From Arcuatula senhousia (Eukaryota > Mollusca > Bivalvia > Mytilida > Mytilidae), in NCBI GenBank assembly GCA_963971305.1, contig OZ020303.1, forward strand, positions 66,154,867-66,218,866: a stretch of 64,000 nt of DNA, written 5' to 3'. The stretch's first letter is position 1, and every line of letters begins with the position of its first letter. The notes beneath the pieces were generated by a model. It was not told the origin of the DNA, searched no databases, and saw only the letters and a program-made list of their open reading frames with translations. The translations under genes and the position numbers were made by a program. Of the stretch, positions 21,801-32,500 are shown piece by piece.

Positions 21801-24800
21801 TTATGGCCCTTTTGGACTTAGAAATTTGCATTAAATCATGATAACAGTTTGTAATTGCAACTCCTCTTAAAATACTGAACAGAATTTAACGAAACTTGGT
21901 ATGCAAGAAGGACACCATATGTAGTTGTGCATATTAACAGGAATTTTCGATCCGCAAATTTTTGTGGGAGTTATAGCCCTTTCGACTTAGAAATTTGCAG
22001 AAAATCATTATTACAGTTTGTGATCTGAACTCCTCTTAAACTACCGGACAGAATTTAATGAAACTTGGTATGCAAGAAGGACACCATATGTAGTTGTGCA
22101 TATTACCAGGAATTTTTGATCCGCAAATTTTTGTGGTAGTTATGGCCCTTTGGACTTAAAAATTTGCAGAAAATCCTGATTTTAGTTTGTGAAGGCAACT
22201 CCTCTTAAACTACTGAACAGAATTTAATGAAACTTTGTATGTAAGAAGTACACTATATGAAGTTGTGCATATTACCAGGAATTTTTGATCCACAAATTTT
22301 TGTGGGAGTTATTACCCTTTGGACTTAGAAATTAGCTGAAAATCTTTATTACAGTTTATGATTGCAACTCCTCTGAAACTACTGAAAAGAATTTAACAAA
22401 ACATAGTTTGCAAGAAACATAACATATGTAACTACTGTGTATGTTATAACATATTTTTAATTTGCAAAAAATTTACGAGCTCCAGGTTAATTTATATAGT
22501 CAAATAGCAGAACGCGTGGGGTATGTGAGCGTGCTCACTAAGGTTCTTTCATTGTACATGTAATGTGATATTGAGTAATGCATATTAGTACCCATATTAT
22601 TCCTGATCTGTTATTTTTAATTAAATGCATAGACATCAGGATTCATAAAGATTAATCAAAAACTTCTCAGAAAATAACATTTACTACTGTGGTTTCATTA
22701 TTATTCGTTGGGTATCAATTTTCATGGTTTTCGTGGGAGGTCTTGACTCACAAATTTTGATACCTAACAAAATAGAAATTTAACATTGATCTGTATGCTA
22801 CTGACCTCATAACCACGAAATTACGAATCCACGAACTTATCAATTTTCATCAGACCACAAAAGTTTGTACCCACGGAAATAAATGAATCCACAGTATATA
22901 AGTTAAGTAAAATAAAACAACCTACTTAAATATATATAACTTTTACTACAAGTTGAGTAAAAAATTGAACTGGTTTTACATATGATTTAGAACTAAGCTA
23001 TAGGCATATGATTGTAACAATTAAATCATACACCTGTAAACATATACATATATTAGAATATCTGACCACTATATAGATCTATGGTAATATACATAAAACA
23101 GAAAAAGTTTGGTTCATCTTAAGGAAAATAAAGTCTTCTGTAATTTATTGACCTGTTTATTCACTCATTTCTTGCTAATTTCAGCTGTTAACATTATTGA
23201 TAAGCTGAAAAGGCCAAATATAAAGTTACAATTTGTAAGTTTTATTTTAAACTTTTATTCTTTACTTTCAGCAATAGCATGTGTCTATTTTCTAATAGAG
23301 AGGTCACATTTTAAAGCTCCATATCAGCTTCCATACTATTGTTTGTGTACTGCAGACCAAACAATAAGAATACAGAATGCAGTTACTATATACATGTATA
23401 ATGTACATGTATCCAAAAAAAAAAAACTAAAAAAACTGTTAAATACCAAGAAAATTACTACTTCATTTCAAGATTTAAAATGCTAAGATGTGTAACCAAA
23501 ATAGGTTTATGCCATTTTTATAAAACCTCCTTTTTGTATTGATTCTGATAATTTTCAATCAGATATTGATAGCTAATGTTTTTCAAGACAATTTAACTTT
23601 ACTTTAAAGTCTTACATACATTTGTACATGGTAATCTTTTACAGGACTTCTTCCATATACAGATATTGCATGGTGATTTAACTGCCAACTTGAAGAAGTA
23701 TTTACCATATATAGGTATATTAACAGCTATGAAATTCTTTTATCAACTAATTATCATAGAAGGAATAATTTAACACATGAAAAGTTTGTCTCAACAGAAT
23801 GTATAATTGTGTATCATTTTGATGAAAAATTGAAATATGTTTATGCTGATTTTACATCTGATAATATAAAGGTACTATAATTCATTCATTCAATTTTAAA
23901 GCTGGAAGAAGAACTTATTAATAACTAATTAGTATATGCATTCCAAGTAAATATCACAAAAGTTTTTGACAGAGTTATCTTTCTTTGAATACAGATATTG
24001 GTTTATTTCAGGTCATATCCAGATTGCCCAAGTACCAAACCGTGATGAACCTGGAAACAAGGGAGAAATAGACTATTCATATGTATTTAAACTTTTAGAA
24101 GAGGTTGGATATGAAGGATATATTGGACTAGAATATACTCCTAAAGGTACTTGATATTATGTTTTCTTTGAAAACATGAATACTGAGAGGTTTAGTAAAA
24201 AATCTAGTTTCTTTACTTGTAAATCTTTTTAATAAAAGGTAAATGAAAAACAAAAGAGGCAAACCTCATCCACAAAATAAACAATCTAAATGTGCATGAC
24301 TAGTCAACAATAGAAACAAAAACCCTGAAAGAAATACTAGGTTACCAATGCCAACAAGTACATGTAATCTAACAAAATAATTGTTCAAAAGTAAATATTG
24401 ACGGATTGTTCACTGTATACAATTTACTCATATGATAATCATAAGCAAAAGCTGATACATCTTACAATTTAACCAATCGAGGCTTTGTAAAATACATGGA
24501 TGACAGTATTTATGAATCAGAAAAATTAAAAAAAGACAATAAAGGTAAAAAAAAGCAGTACAAATTACATTTTTAATATAATTGTCCATATCACTTTTCT
24601 GTTATGAATTGGATATTAGACACAACCTCTCCTAAACAGTTCAAGAGGTCTTAACATTTTAGTGAAAAATTTTGTTTTCAATTATGAATAGTGAATTATC
24701 TCCCCCTTTGGAAATTTTGTAAATGGAACTTGCTTTGTTTTGTTTATGTCCATTATTTTGCTGTTCTGACTTGAGAAATGGATGTAACCTCTCCAAAAAT

Positions 24801-26192
24801 GTCATAACATACATAATAACTTTGTTTTCAATTTGTAAAGTGAATTACATCACCTTTGGAATTTTTAAAAAGCAAACCTATACTACTAAAATAACAGAAC
24901 ATTTTTTGTTAGCAGCGTTGCAGCCTAAATAACAAATGCTACAACTAAGCTTCATATATCAAAAATAGAAGCAGGTTGTGCCCTTTGAAAATATCATTAG
25001 CACATATGCAATTATGTCTGCTAATCGACCTTATTAATTGATCCAGAAATGTTATAGCCGTCATAGCTCATAATTACAAGTATGAACAATGTTCCAGCGG
25101 TCATACTAAAATTATTTGAAATTAATTTATAAAAAATGACTGTAAAATATCTTGTTTATAGGGGTATACCCTTAATTTTTGCATAGCACATTTAAAAAAG
25201 TTAGAAATGTAAATTTATATGATCAAACATATCTTCAGTGTCGATGTTTTTTTCCCCCTTTTTTTAATATAAGAATGTTTGAAATTATTTCCCCTGTTTT
25301 CAGACAATTACAAAAAAAAATCCCACAAAACTTTTCCATTAATTATGCTAAATATTCAAAAGATTTTATATATAAGATTATATTAGTAAGTTTAATATAG
25401 AAATGTATACAAAAAATGTAAACAATAAAAAATTGTTACTTGATAAAAAAAATGAAAACAATTTAAAATTTATCATACATGTATTGTACTTTTTTTGTCC
25501 TACGTGTAAAATTTAGCTCAACAATCATGACAATGTCAATAAATTGACAAAATTGCGTAGCCATTGATTGAAACTTATCCTGCCACTGGACAATTGTTTA
25601 ATTTACAGGTGGGGTAACAAACAAAAAAAGATAGAAAAAAATTATTTAGAGTTGAATACTACTATAGAACCTTGTGTTATTTAATTAGGATTTAAGGAGT
25701 TATATATTTTCTTTTATGGAAAATGAATGGGGTTTTTTTATTGCTACTTTTTCTAATATTTTTATTTCAGTTTCCTATGACATTTATTTTTCAAAAACAG
25801 TTTTAACTTTTAGGGTGCTTCAATCATGCTTTTAAATTTTACCACTTTGATATTCTAAGTGAAAGATGGTTTTTGAAAAAAAAATCCAGGTTATCTCCCC
25901 CTAATTATACCAATAGTTTTTCGTTTTTTATCTGTTTATAATTATCCTCTCTTGACTGGTTTGTTTTTAAAGGTATTATTTACTAGACATGCAAACTGTT
26001 TTATGTTGAGATTAATATTTACACACATTTTATGAAAAAGATGTTGAATTGTGGATACATCATTCATAAAAATTCTTTATATTAATATTATATTATAAAA
26101 TGTTGAAATTGTATGGGATACTTTTTTGTCTATTTACAGGAGATACTGTGGAAGGATTACAGTGGATAAAAGACATGGGTCTTACATTATAG
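9883..26192 (+). CDS. HYI: Putative hydroxypyruvate isomerase, eight exons
   Basis: Likely interconverts hydroxypyruvate and tartronate semialdehyde (TIM-barrel, xylose-isomerase-like fold). Exons: 9883-10159, 18855-18966, 19406-19505, 20668-20746, 23185-23234, 23645-23714, 24012-24146 and 26140-26192. Phases agree throughout: 876 nt, 291 aa from the first ATG, or 264 aa from ATG 9964. The second start (MPYKLAANISMLF) aligns with the usual HYI start. The first adds 27 residues without acidic side chains, possibly a mitochondrial presequence; an in-frame TGA lies at 9874. Family signatures: PYAEPLDQL, GLAALPSR, the metal/catalytic Glu segment EPINRR, DFFHIQILHGDLT with Asp and His, IQIAQVPNRDEPG, YIGLEYTP with the second Glu, and the C-terminal GDTVEGLQWI. 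Intron 1 (8.7 kb) starts with GC (AG|GCAGGT) and contains a 7-kb transposon. All other introns are GT-AG. Confidence 0.94.
10430..14790 (+). pseudogene. Transposon-borne Mutator-like transposase fused to DEDDh exonuclease, decayed, multi-exon
   Basis: Exon segments: about 10430-10524 (ends KIFDINTKSAL), 10928-11105, 11400-about 11500 (VSFDGAWQKRGSGRCYNS), about 11787-12589, 12873-13215 and 13777-about 14790. Introns have GT/AG borders. The transposase part shows DCRKC, HDCRKNYGGSAKSME, TMDEDSTT, a Cys/His cluster near AFGQHDQCYASWCGY, YKHTGLPGG and LSPGKVTN. These are blocks I know from animal proteins annotated as Mutator-like transposase domain. The exonuclease part has ExoI IVFDLETTG (D, E), ExoII LLAHNCRKFDAVIL (D) and ExoIII DAHNAKED (H, D), the last split by an insertion. 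Frameshifts lie near 11810, 12520 (HFGGS...), 12555 and 14440. Not functional as it stands. I cannot say whether the exonuclease fusion is usual in this family. Confidence 0.82.
14204..14354. mobile_element. 151-bp MITE inserted in the exonuclease ExoIII motif
   Basis: Flanked by an exact direct repeat GACGCACA (14196-14203 and 14355-14362). Ends share CCTGTCAAG in inverted orientation. If the terminus is CAGGCCTGTCAAG, the duplication is 6 bp and the TIR is 12/13. The interior carries several GCGTGAG/CTCACGC motifs able to fold. Excising it restores the frame across EQYDA|HNAKED. Superfamily unassigned (hAT possible). Confidence 0.82.
15274..17109 (+). repeat. Pearl-like element (AGCTCACCTGG family), ~9 x 155-165-bp tandem core
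   Basis: The left end is AGCTCACCTGGACCGAAGG, a palindrome with CCATGTGAGCT. It is followed by a (GTCGTCT)n tract and then about nine core copies. TGTCAGATGA recurs at about 15641, 15806, 15971, 16129, 16287, 16445 (as TGCC), 16600, 16758 and 16916. The right end is CCAGGTGAGC...GGCTCCTGGGAGCCTC, giving inverted ends GCTCACCTGG/CCAGGTGAGC. Nested near the right end of the TTAA transposon. No coding capacity. Confidence 0.88.
17599..17935. mobile_element. 337-bp MITE with ~110-bp TIRs and TA duplication
   Basis: It begins CAACCCAACCGATTTAACTA and ends with the inverse (TAGTTAAATCGGACGGGTTG), each flanked by TA. Matched inner blocks include ATGGACTTT/AAAGTCCAT, GTGCAAACACAACAA/TTGTTGTGTTTGCAC and TTACGTCGTCATGAAC/GTTCATGACGACGTAA. 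No ORF. The TA duplication suggests a Tc1/mariner-like mobiliser. Confidence 0.85.
18037..18586. repeat. Candidate 550-bp TIR element
   Basis: The start GGCTGAGTTCGATCA and the inverse of the end (GGCCTAGTTCGATCA) match at 13 of 15 positions. Further GTTCGA/TCGAAC motifs lie inside, with a second TGACGTCA at 18506. The target duplication is unclear. Lies in HYI intron 1, just before exon 2. Confidence 0.35.
19551..19945 (+). repeat. Pearl-like element, short copy
   Basis: Starts with the hairpin CCCCCCCAACAAAGTTGGGGGC, then TCCTTCCGTCGGTCTGTC. Two core copies follow, about 185 bp apart, both containing GTGAGTCTACCATGATGAGTT. In HYI intron 3. No gene. Confidence 0.75.
20187..20280. repeat. 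94-bp element with 12-bp inverted ends
   Basis: GAACTGGGAAGG at the left and CCTTCCCAGTTC at the right are perfect inverses. The interior is unstructured. In HYI intron 3. May be a very small MITE. Confidence 0.45.
21593..22540 (+). repeat. Pearl-like element, ~5 x 169-bp tandem core
   Basis: The left hairpin CACGCAACGAAGTTGCGAAGGG is followed by (TCCG)n at 21645-21665. The core repeats at 169-170 bp; GAAACTTGGT recurs at 21721, 21891 and 22060, with diverged copies at about 22229 and 22397. Right end GTGAGCGTGCTCAC. A degenerate relative lies at 27695-28390. In HYI intron 4. Confidence 0.85.
22686..22896. mobile_element. MITE of the CTGTGG...CCACAG family, copy 2
   Basis: TA-CTGTGGTTTCATTATTATT at the left and AAATGAATCCACAG-TA at the right. 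Shares GAAATTTAACATTGATCTG with the copy at 44495. Same family as the element at the FBXW9 exon 4 donor. In HYI intron 4. Confidence 0.75.
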
Positions 26193-26473
26193 AATAAATT
26201 TTAGTTGAGAGTGTTGTGAGAAGTATTTTTAGAATGAGTGCCAGACAGCCTTTATTACAAAATTGATTATTTGTGACATGACAAAGAAAATAAACAGTAT
26301 TATTGAATAGCATTCACATACTGTTCTAGTTAAGCTCAAAATGATGTAACAGGGTATTGAACTGCACAAAGAGAAGATTTCTCGATATTATAGAAATGCA
26401 TCAATCAGCTTTACATGTTTTAAATTCTTAAGGTTAAGAAAGATGTATTTTTCTACATTGTTTTTTTTTTTTT

Positions 26474-26504
<31 letters not shown>

Positions 26505-26962
26505 GTTGAAAACTTCATTTTCTAGTATACTTAATAATAAAGTGAATAGAATCATTGCATTATACATGTAATTGGTATGGGTCTAAATACATGAAGAGGA
26601 ACCAACATTTGTTGTCCGGTAATTGGGAATAAGTTTAGATTGATAAAGAATAGGTTCTTCACCTAAGCTTTGAAATTCCACTTTTTAAAACAGGTTCAAA
26701 CTTATATGTTGATTAGAAAAATGATTTGGTGGATAAAATACATCATAATTTAAGATTTTAGCTTATGAAATGTAGAATTTTGCAATAAAAAATTATCTTT
26801 AATTGTTTTGTATTAATTGTCATAATATACATCTATATTTATTCTTGAAATAGCTTTACTAAATATTCAAGATTTTTACTATATATACCGGTATGTATTT
26901 GTTATTAATTCATTGTATTTTCTTATTAATGTTCCATTTTTGTTATGAATCAATTCAATAAA
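26193..26962 (+). other. HYI 3' untranslated region / flank
   Basis: AATAAA signals lie at 26193, 26289 and about 26957. The first overlaps the region just after the stop and the second is well placed for a 100-nt 3' UTR. If the distal signal is used, the T23G22 tract at 26461 is transcribed. Confidence 0.5.
26461..26505. repeat. Homopolymer junction T23-G22
   Basis: A run of 23 T (26461-26483) is followed directly by 22 G (26484-26505). Lengths in such tracts are unreliable in assemblies. The G run could form a quadruplex. Confidence 0.9.
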
Positions 26963-27694
26963 AGTTATATTTTGCTACATACTTAACCTATTTTTGTCTA
27001 TATACCCCAGACTTTATACAGAAAGTGTTTCAGATCTTATCTTGAAAAGTACAGCAAAAGTGTAAAAAGATAAATGAAGGCATGAATTTTATTTTTTAAA
27101 CCCTAAGATACATTTGTAAGTCTACTTCAAATAGCTACTCCAACTGAAAATTTTAAATGTCAAATTCATTCATGAAAGCAACTTAAAATGAAAGGTATCT
27201 GCTTCAGAAACATGAAAATATAATTTTTATTTTCAAAAAATTAAAATTGCTCGGAGTACAGAATTGTTAAAAAAATGAAAATTTTTACTTCCTGTGCTTT
27301 TTTTTTCATTTGGGTCAGTCAAATTTTTTCTCCCTTTCCTCATAATGGATTTAAACTGTATCCCGAAATTAAATAGCATAGAGTTAGGGCGCTTTGGTCG
27401 TTGTTAGCAATAAAACTGCAGAAAAAATTCTTTAAAAAGTAGAGAAAATAGCAAAACACACAAAATTTAAATTTGGCATGCATCTCCGTGCATTCATCAA
27501 ATAATTTGAAACTTGGTATTTTGACATAAATTGCACAGATAAATACGAAGAATACCACTTCTCATTTCATCTACGTTAGGGTCACGATTAATTTTAGACA
27601 AAATAAAAATCTCTGAACGAAATGTATTGTTGGAGTAGCTACTTCAATGAACAGGTTAGCCTTTAGGGAATTAAGGATCTTGTGTAATTAATTT

Positions 27695-28390
27695 GTTGGG
27701 GAGATATTTTATCTTTGTCCTGTCCATCTGTCTGTTTCTTACAAAGATATTCTGCTCAGCTACTTTAAAACTTCTCAACAGAATATAATGAAACCTTCTA
27801 TGTAGTAAGAACACCATAAGTTGTGCTTATTTCCAGGATTATTTTTATTCTAAAAAATTTGATTTAGTTATGGCCCTTTGAACTTAAAATTTCAGAAAAT
27901 CCTAATATATCATCGTTCTGCTTAAATTTTTAATACGACGCAACCAAATTTCATGAAACTTAGTATGTAGCAGGTACTCTCTATGTTCAAAATTTTGTTT
28001 GAGTTAATAATGGCTTTTTGAACTTAAAACTTTTCAGAAAATCATTCATATATCATTGTTTTCTCCTCAAATCCTCTAAAACTAAGTTATTATGCAGCAA
28101 GTACACTATATGTATGTTGAGCATATTCTCAGAAAAAAATTATCACTTTTATGGCTCTTTGAAATAGCTAGAATTTTTTAGAAAATGCTTCTGGTGAAAC
28201 AAAGTTATTTGGCAAAACTCTTCTGAAACTTCTCAACCATACTGAAAGAAACTTGCATGTGGTATGTAGCAAGTTCGCCATATGTTTGTTGTATATTACA
28301 AGGAAGTTTATGTTTTTAAGTTTTGTTAAACTTTAATATTGCCCTTTGACATGTTTGAAAATAGAATTTTTAGAATTTAATTTTGAGGGG
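27695..28390 (+). repeat. Degenerate Pearl-like element (169-bp core family)
   Basis: Starts near CCTGTCCATCTGTCTG and continues with about four eroded copies of the core seen at 21593-22540 (for example AATGAAACCTTCTATGTAGTAAGAACACC). Left and right ends are eroded. Intergenic between HYI and the phosphatase. Confidence 0.65.
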
Positions 28391-29532
28391 AATATGGAGG
28401 GAGACTTTTTTTAATTATCAATTTGATATTGTGCTCTTTGTTCTTTGGTTAATTCTGGCTGTTTCATTTTTAAGCAAGTAAACATGCTTTTTTATAGATA
28501 TAAATCAGACCTGTGTCAGTTCCAGTTATAAATCTAGTTTGCCTGGCACTTTGTTGTAGTTTTTTTACGATTTTATTTTATATCCATTCTAAGATAAAAA
28601 AACAACAACATTTATTAGCTAGGCTTTTCGCAGCTATTATTAGGCAATGCAGGTATTCATAGTAGTCTTTTCAAAAATAGCATTAAATAAATTACAACTT
28701 ATATGAACAATTCTAACGGAAATCTAAAAAAAAATCGAACGCAAAATTAATGCAGCTATAGTTCCTTGAAATTAGAAAAAAAAAAAAACACAAGAAACAA
28801 ATTTAATTAAATTCAAACTTACAAAAAAATAAAACAAAAATTAAAAGACCATTTAAAGAACGACTACCTGCAGTATATATTCTACAAACATTTCAGAATT
28901 TCTAGTTACAATATTAATCCCTTTTTTAACAATTGGCTAAATTGGAATCTAATATTAAAACTCTTCATTTGCAATACATATCCAGACTTTTGTGGACAAT
29001 GAATTGCTTGAAAAGTATAATAGCTAGGCATCTGATATTTGGTATACAGACAGTTCAGGTTTTTTGTAGAGATATTTTATTTTCAATATTGGTTAAATTT
29101 TTTATACTTTTTCGTCAGAAAACGTTTTATTTTACGTTCTAAAGTAATTTTTGTAAAGCTGACTCTTAGGAGCTGGTTTCCTAACTTTTGATTATTTGCT
29201 TTGGCTGTAGATTTAGCTTAAAGGGTTTCTTATTTTGAAAACAGCATAATTTCCATTTTTATTTAAACTCTGAATACATTTGTTTTTATTGTTACTCATT
29301 TTAATCTTCTGCAAAAGCCATTTAAATTGAATTTAATTATTTTACTAAGGTGCATTTTGAATCCACAAACTTAAAAGAACTAGAACTATTTACACCCCCC
29401 TTTTTATGAGAAAATCTTTTCCGAACTTGATTCCGGTTTTAGAAAAAAATAATTTTTAATTATCTCCCTTTGAAGTTTTACCTGAGAATTTGTTGGCAGG
29501 ACACTTGACACCTGCAATGATTATCAAAATAT
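28391..29532. other. Intergenic, no gene seen
   Basis: AT-rich sequence 5' of the phosphatase gene. A single copy of the 181-bp unit of the 42500-43800 element lies at about 28985-29060 (GGACAATGAATTGCTTGAAA, GGCATCTGATATTTGG). No clear TATA or exon. Confidence 0.5.
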
Positions 29533-32500
29533 ATGACAAATCTAGAGTTTAAAATGGCTAAAAAATCTGTTATGTTGAGGGTTTTTATAGATCTCCTATG
29601 CTTGGCAGTCGGTATGTATACTATGTAGTTTTTAGTCTATCTAAAGTATTTGATTTTTCAAAAACATATTATTTTTTTGAATAGTTGAACAGATGAAGAG
29701 ACCCTGGTCTTAATCAAATCATAGACCTAATATACAGGACTATGAATCGAATTGTATAACAACAACTGTATAAAGGTAAAATAACCCTGATGACAAAGCA
29801 TAATAAAAAGTAAAATGTCTATCAATGAGATTTCAATCTTCATTCTTTTCATATGTTCTGATGCATGTCATCATAGACATGTATAAAATTATGTTGGCAA
29901 ATACATGTAGCTGAATGAAGTAAATAAACAAACATCCTGAAACTCTATTATATGGGACCTGAATACCTAATAATTTTTAAGTGCTTTATCATGTTTATCT
30001 GGCATTATTATGTGGTAAAAAAAGTTTCATAAATATTCATCAATAATTTTAAGTACATGTATATGTACACGTACATGTACATTGTATATCAATACCTCAT
30101 AGAAAACAAATCATAAGGTACATGAATAAGCAAATCTTCCATCTGTCTTCACAACTTTAGGAACAGTACTCCTTGCTTGATCAATTTATTAATGATTTTT
30201 TTCTTAAATTACTTTACATTCCAAGTACATGTATGCTGTGCATATATAAGAAAACTCATTGTTCTTAAATGGTATAGCTTTCTATAATGAAACTGGTTGG
30301 AAGAGTAGATGCGCTATAATCATGTTTATCATCATGAAAATATTGGTCCTGATCATGAAAAGTTGGATCTTACTTTGCTTGTTCATGAGGAACATGCTTT
30401 GAGATTGTATCTTTTGGTAAGATCATGATGATGAGTCTTTCAATGTGGTACCACTGGACTTGTTACATTGTACAAGATCTTACATGTCTTGCATGTCTTC
30501 ACAATTAATTTATGAAATTGATTTTAGATCACTTTGATTGTTGGTACTCATGGTGGAGTTTTTGTTGAACATTTTCAAGGGTAACCTTTTCTTTCATACT
30601 CAATGTTTTTGCCCATTTGGCCCTCAACTTTGACACATCTGTCTTTTATGAATCTTTTCATATCCAAAATACTATAAAGTCAGGTGCAGTTAACAAATGT
30701 TGCCCTTTGAGCTCAAAAAAATAATAAACATTAACAGTTATTTGAATTTAAAGAAATAGACATACAAAAAGAATTGTACAATGTATCAAATAAACATGAT
30801 TTATTTGAAGACTTTCAGAATCTACATACATGTACATGCATGTAATTTGTCTTTTTGCAATGTACATTTACCTTACAAAAGAAAAGGAAAAAGAGTATTT
30901 ATTGTTCAAATGAAAAGACCCACAAGGCCAGTGAAGGTGATGTACAAGTACATGTTTGTCATGTATGTAAAAATATATTAAATTAAAGTTGTTTTTTTTA
31001 ATACTTCAACTAGTGACCCCTACTTACATGTATATCTTTATATAATAACTAATCAAAGATCATTTACTACATGTACATACATGTAGTACATGATATCATA
31101 TTTTTAAACAGGACCAACTGAGCATATATACATAAACATTTACAAGTTATATCTCATTTTGTGCATTTTAAGCTTATCAGTTCTTCCTGAAACATGTTTT
31201 ACAAGCTAAACATGATCATTAATATCTTGTAGGGGGGGGTAAAGGGGGGGTACATGCACAGATGAAGGATCAATAAAAATTATAATCACGAAGAACCGCC
31301 AATAAAAAAATGATAATCACGATGAACGAAAAATAAAATAGAGAAACACGGTGCAAGATGAACCTCCATGCACGGCTGAACGGGAAATGAAAATTGCTCA
31401 ACATGATGCACGAAAAAAAACCTTTACCACCCACCTTGTACATTTGGAGGCTAAAAAACATGTGTTTTGCTGTAGGTGGCTTGTCAGCATTAAAATTTAG
31501 TGTTATTACACCTAATTAGTACAGGTGTTATTTTATTTCATTCATAAAATGAAAAAACAATAATTTACACCTTATTTACAAATAAATTGATTTTAATAGT
31601 AAGAATGTTCAGTGGAGCGTGACTATTAATGAGATTGTAAGTGTTTTGTTGTCATGTCGTCCATCACCGCTAGACAGGACATCGATTACATTAACATCAA
31701 GGTTGACATACATCCTTGTACAGAAAGATTATATGGTTTACCACAACTCATCAAATAAGGTTTTAACTTATTTGTGGTTAATGTTTATGTCTTGTCAATG
31801 ATAAAAATAATAAATTTATTGTATACACTTTATCATGTTTATACTTTAAAAATAAGTAAATAATTAAACAATTAAATGTTGCAACATTGGATTAAGTCGA
31901 CAATTGCATTATCATGTGTATTCTTTGCAAAGTTTCATATTTACATGTATGACTCTTTAGGGGGTGAGGGTGGTGTGGGCGTGTGTGTCTGTGTTTGATT
32001 TTTCATTGTCTCATAATATTGCACATGTACATACATGTAATTCATACATGAATTTCCATTCAATGATTGTTCAATCAGATATAGTCAAATTAAATCGTAT
32101 TACAGCTAATTCAGATAGTATCTTTTAAAATGACTTTTTAGAAGACAAATTTTTATGACCTCAAAAAATTCCACTATCTAAATCTTTTTTATGGTCTCGC
32201 ATAAAAAAAACCTTTTAACTTAATACATGAAATTAGCAGCCTCAATTTTTTTTTTATTTTTTTTTATTTTGATACATTTAAGAACTTTCTCTTACATGTC
32301 TAAACATACCATATTATCATTTTAGCACATGATAATTTTATGATTATAGATCTTTTCACTTTAAACCTATATACTTGACAGGTTTTGTCATTTATATACA
32401 ATTTTGTACCATTATTAAAAATGAATTAAAAATTTAAAGCTCAGATAGAGAACAAATTTAATACATTTATAAATGTTTAAATTTTTTGTATGTTTTATAC

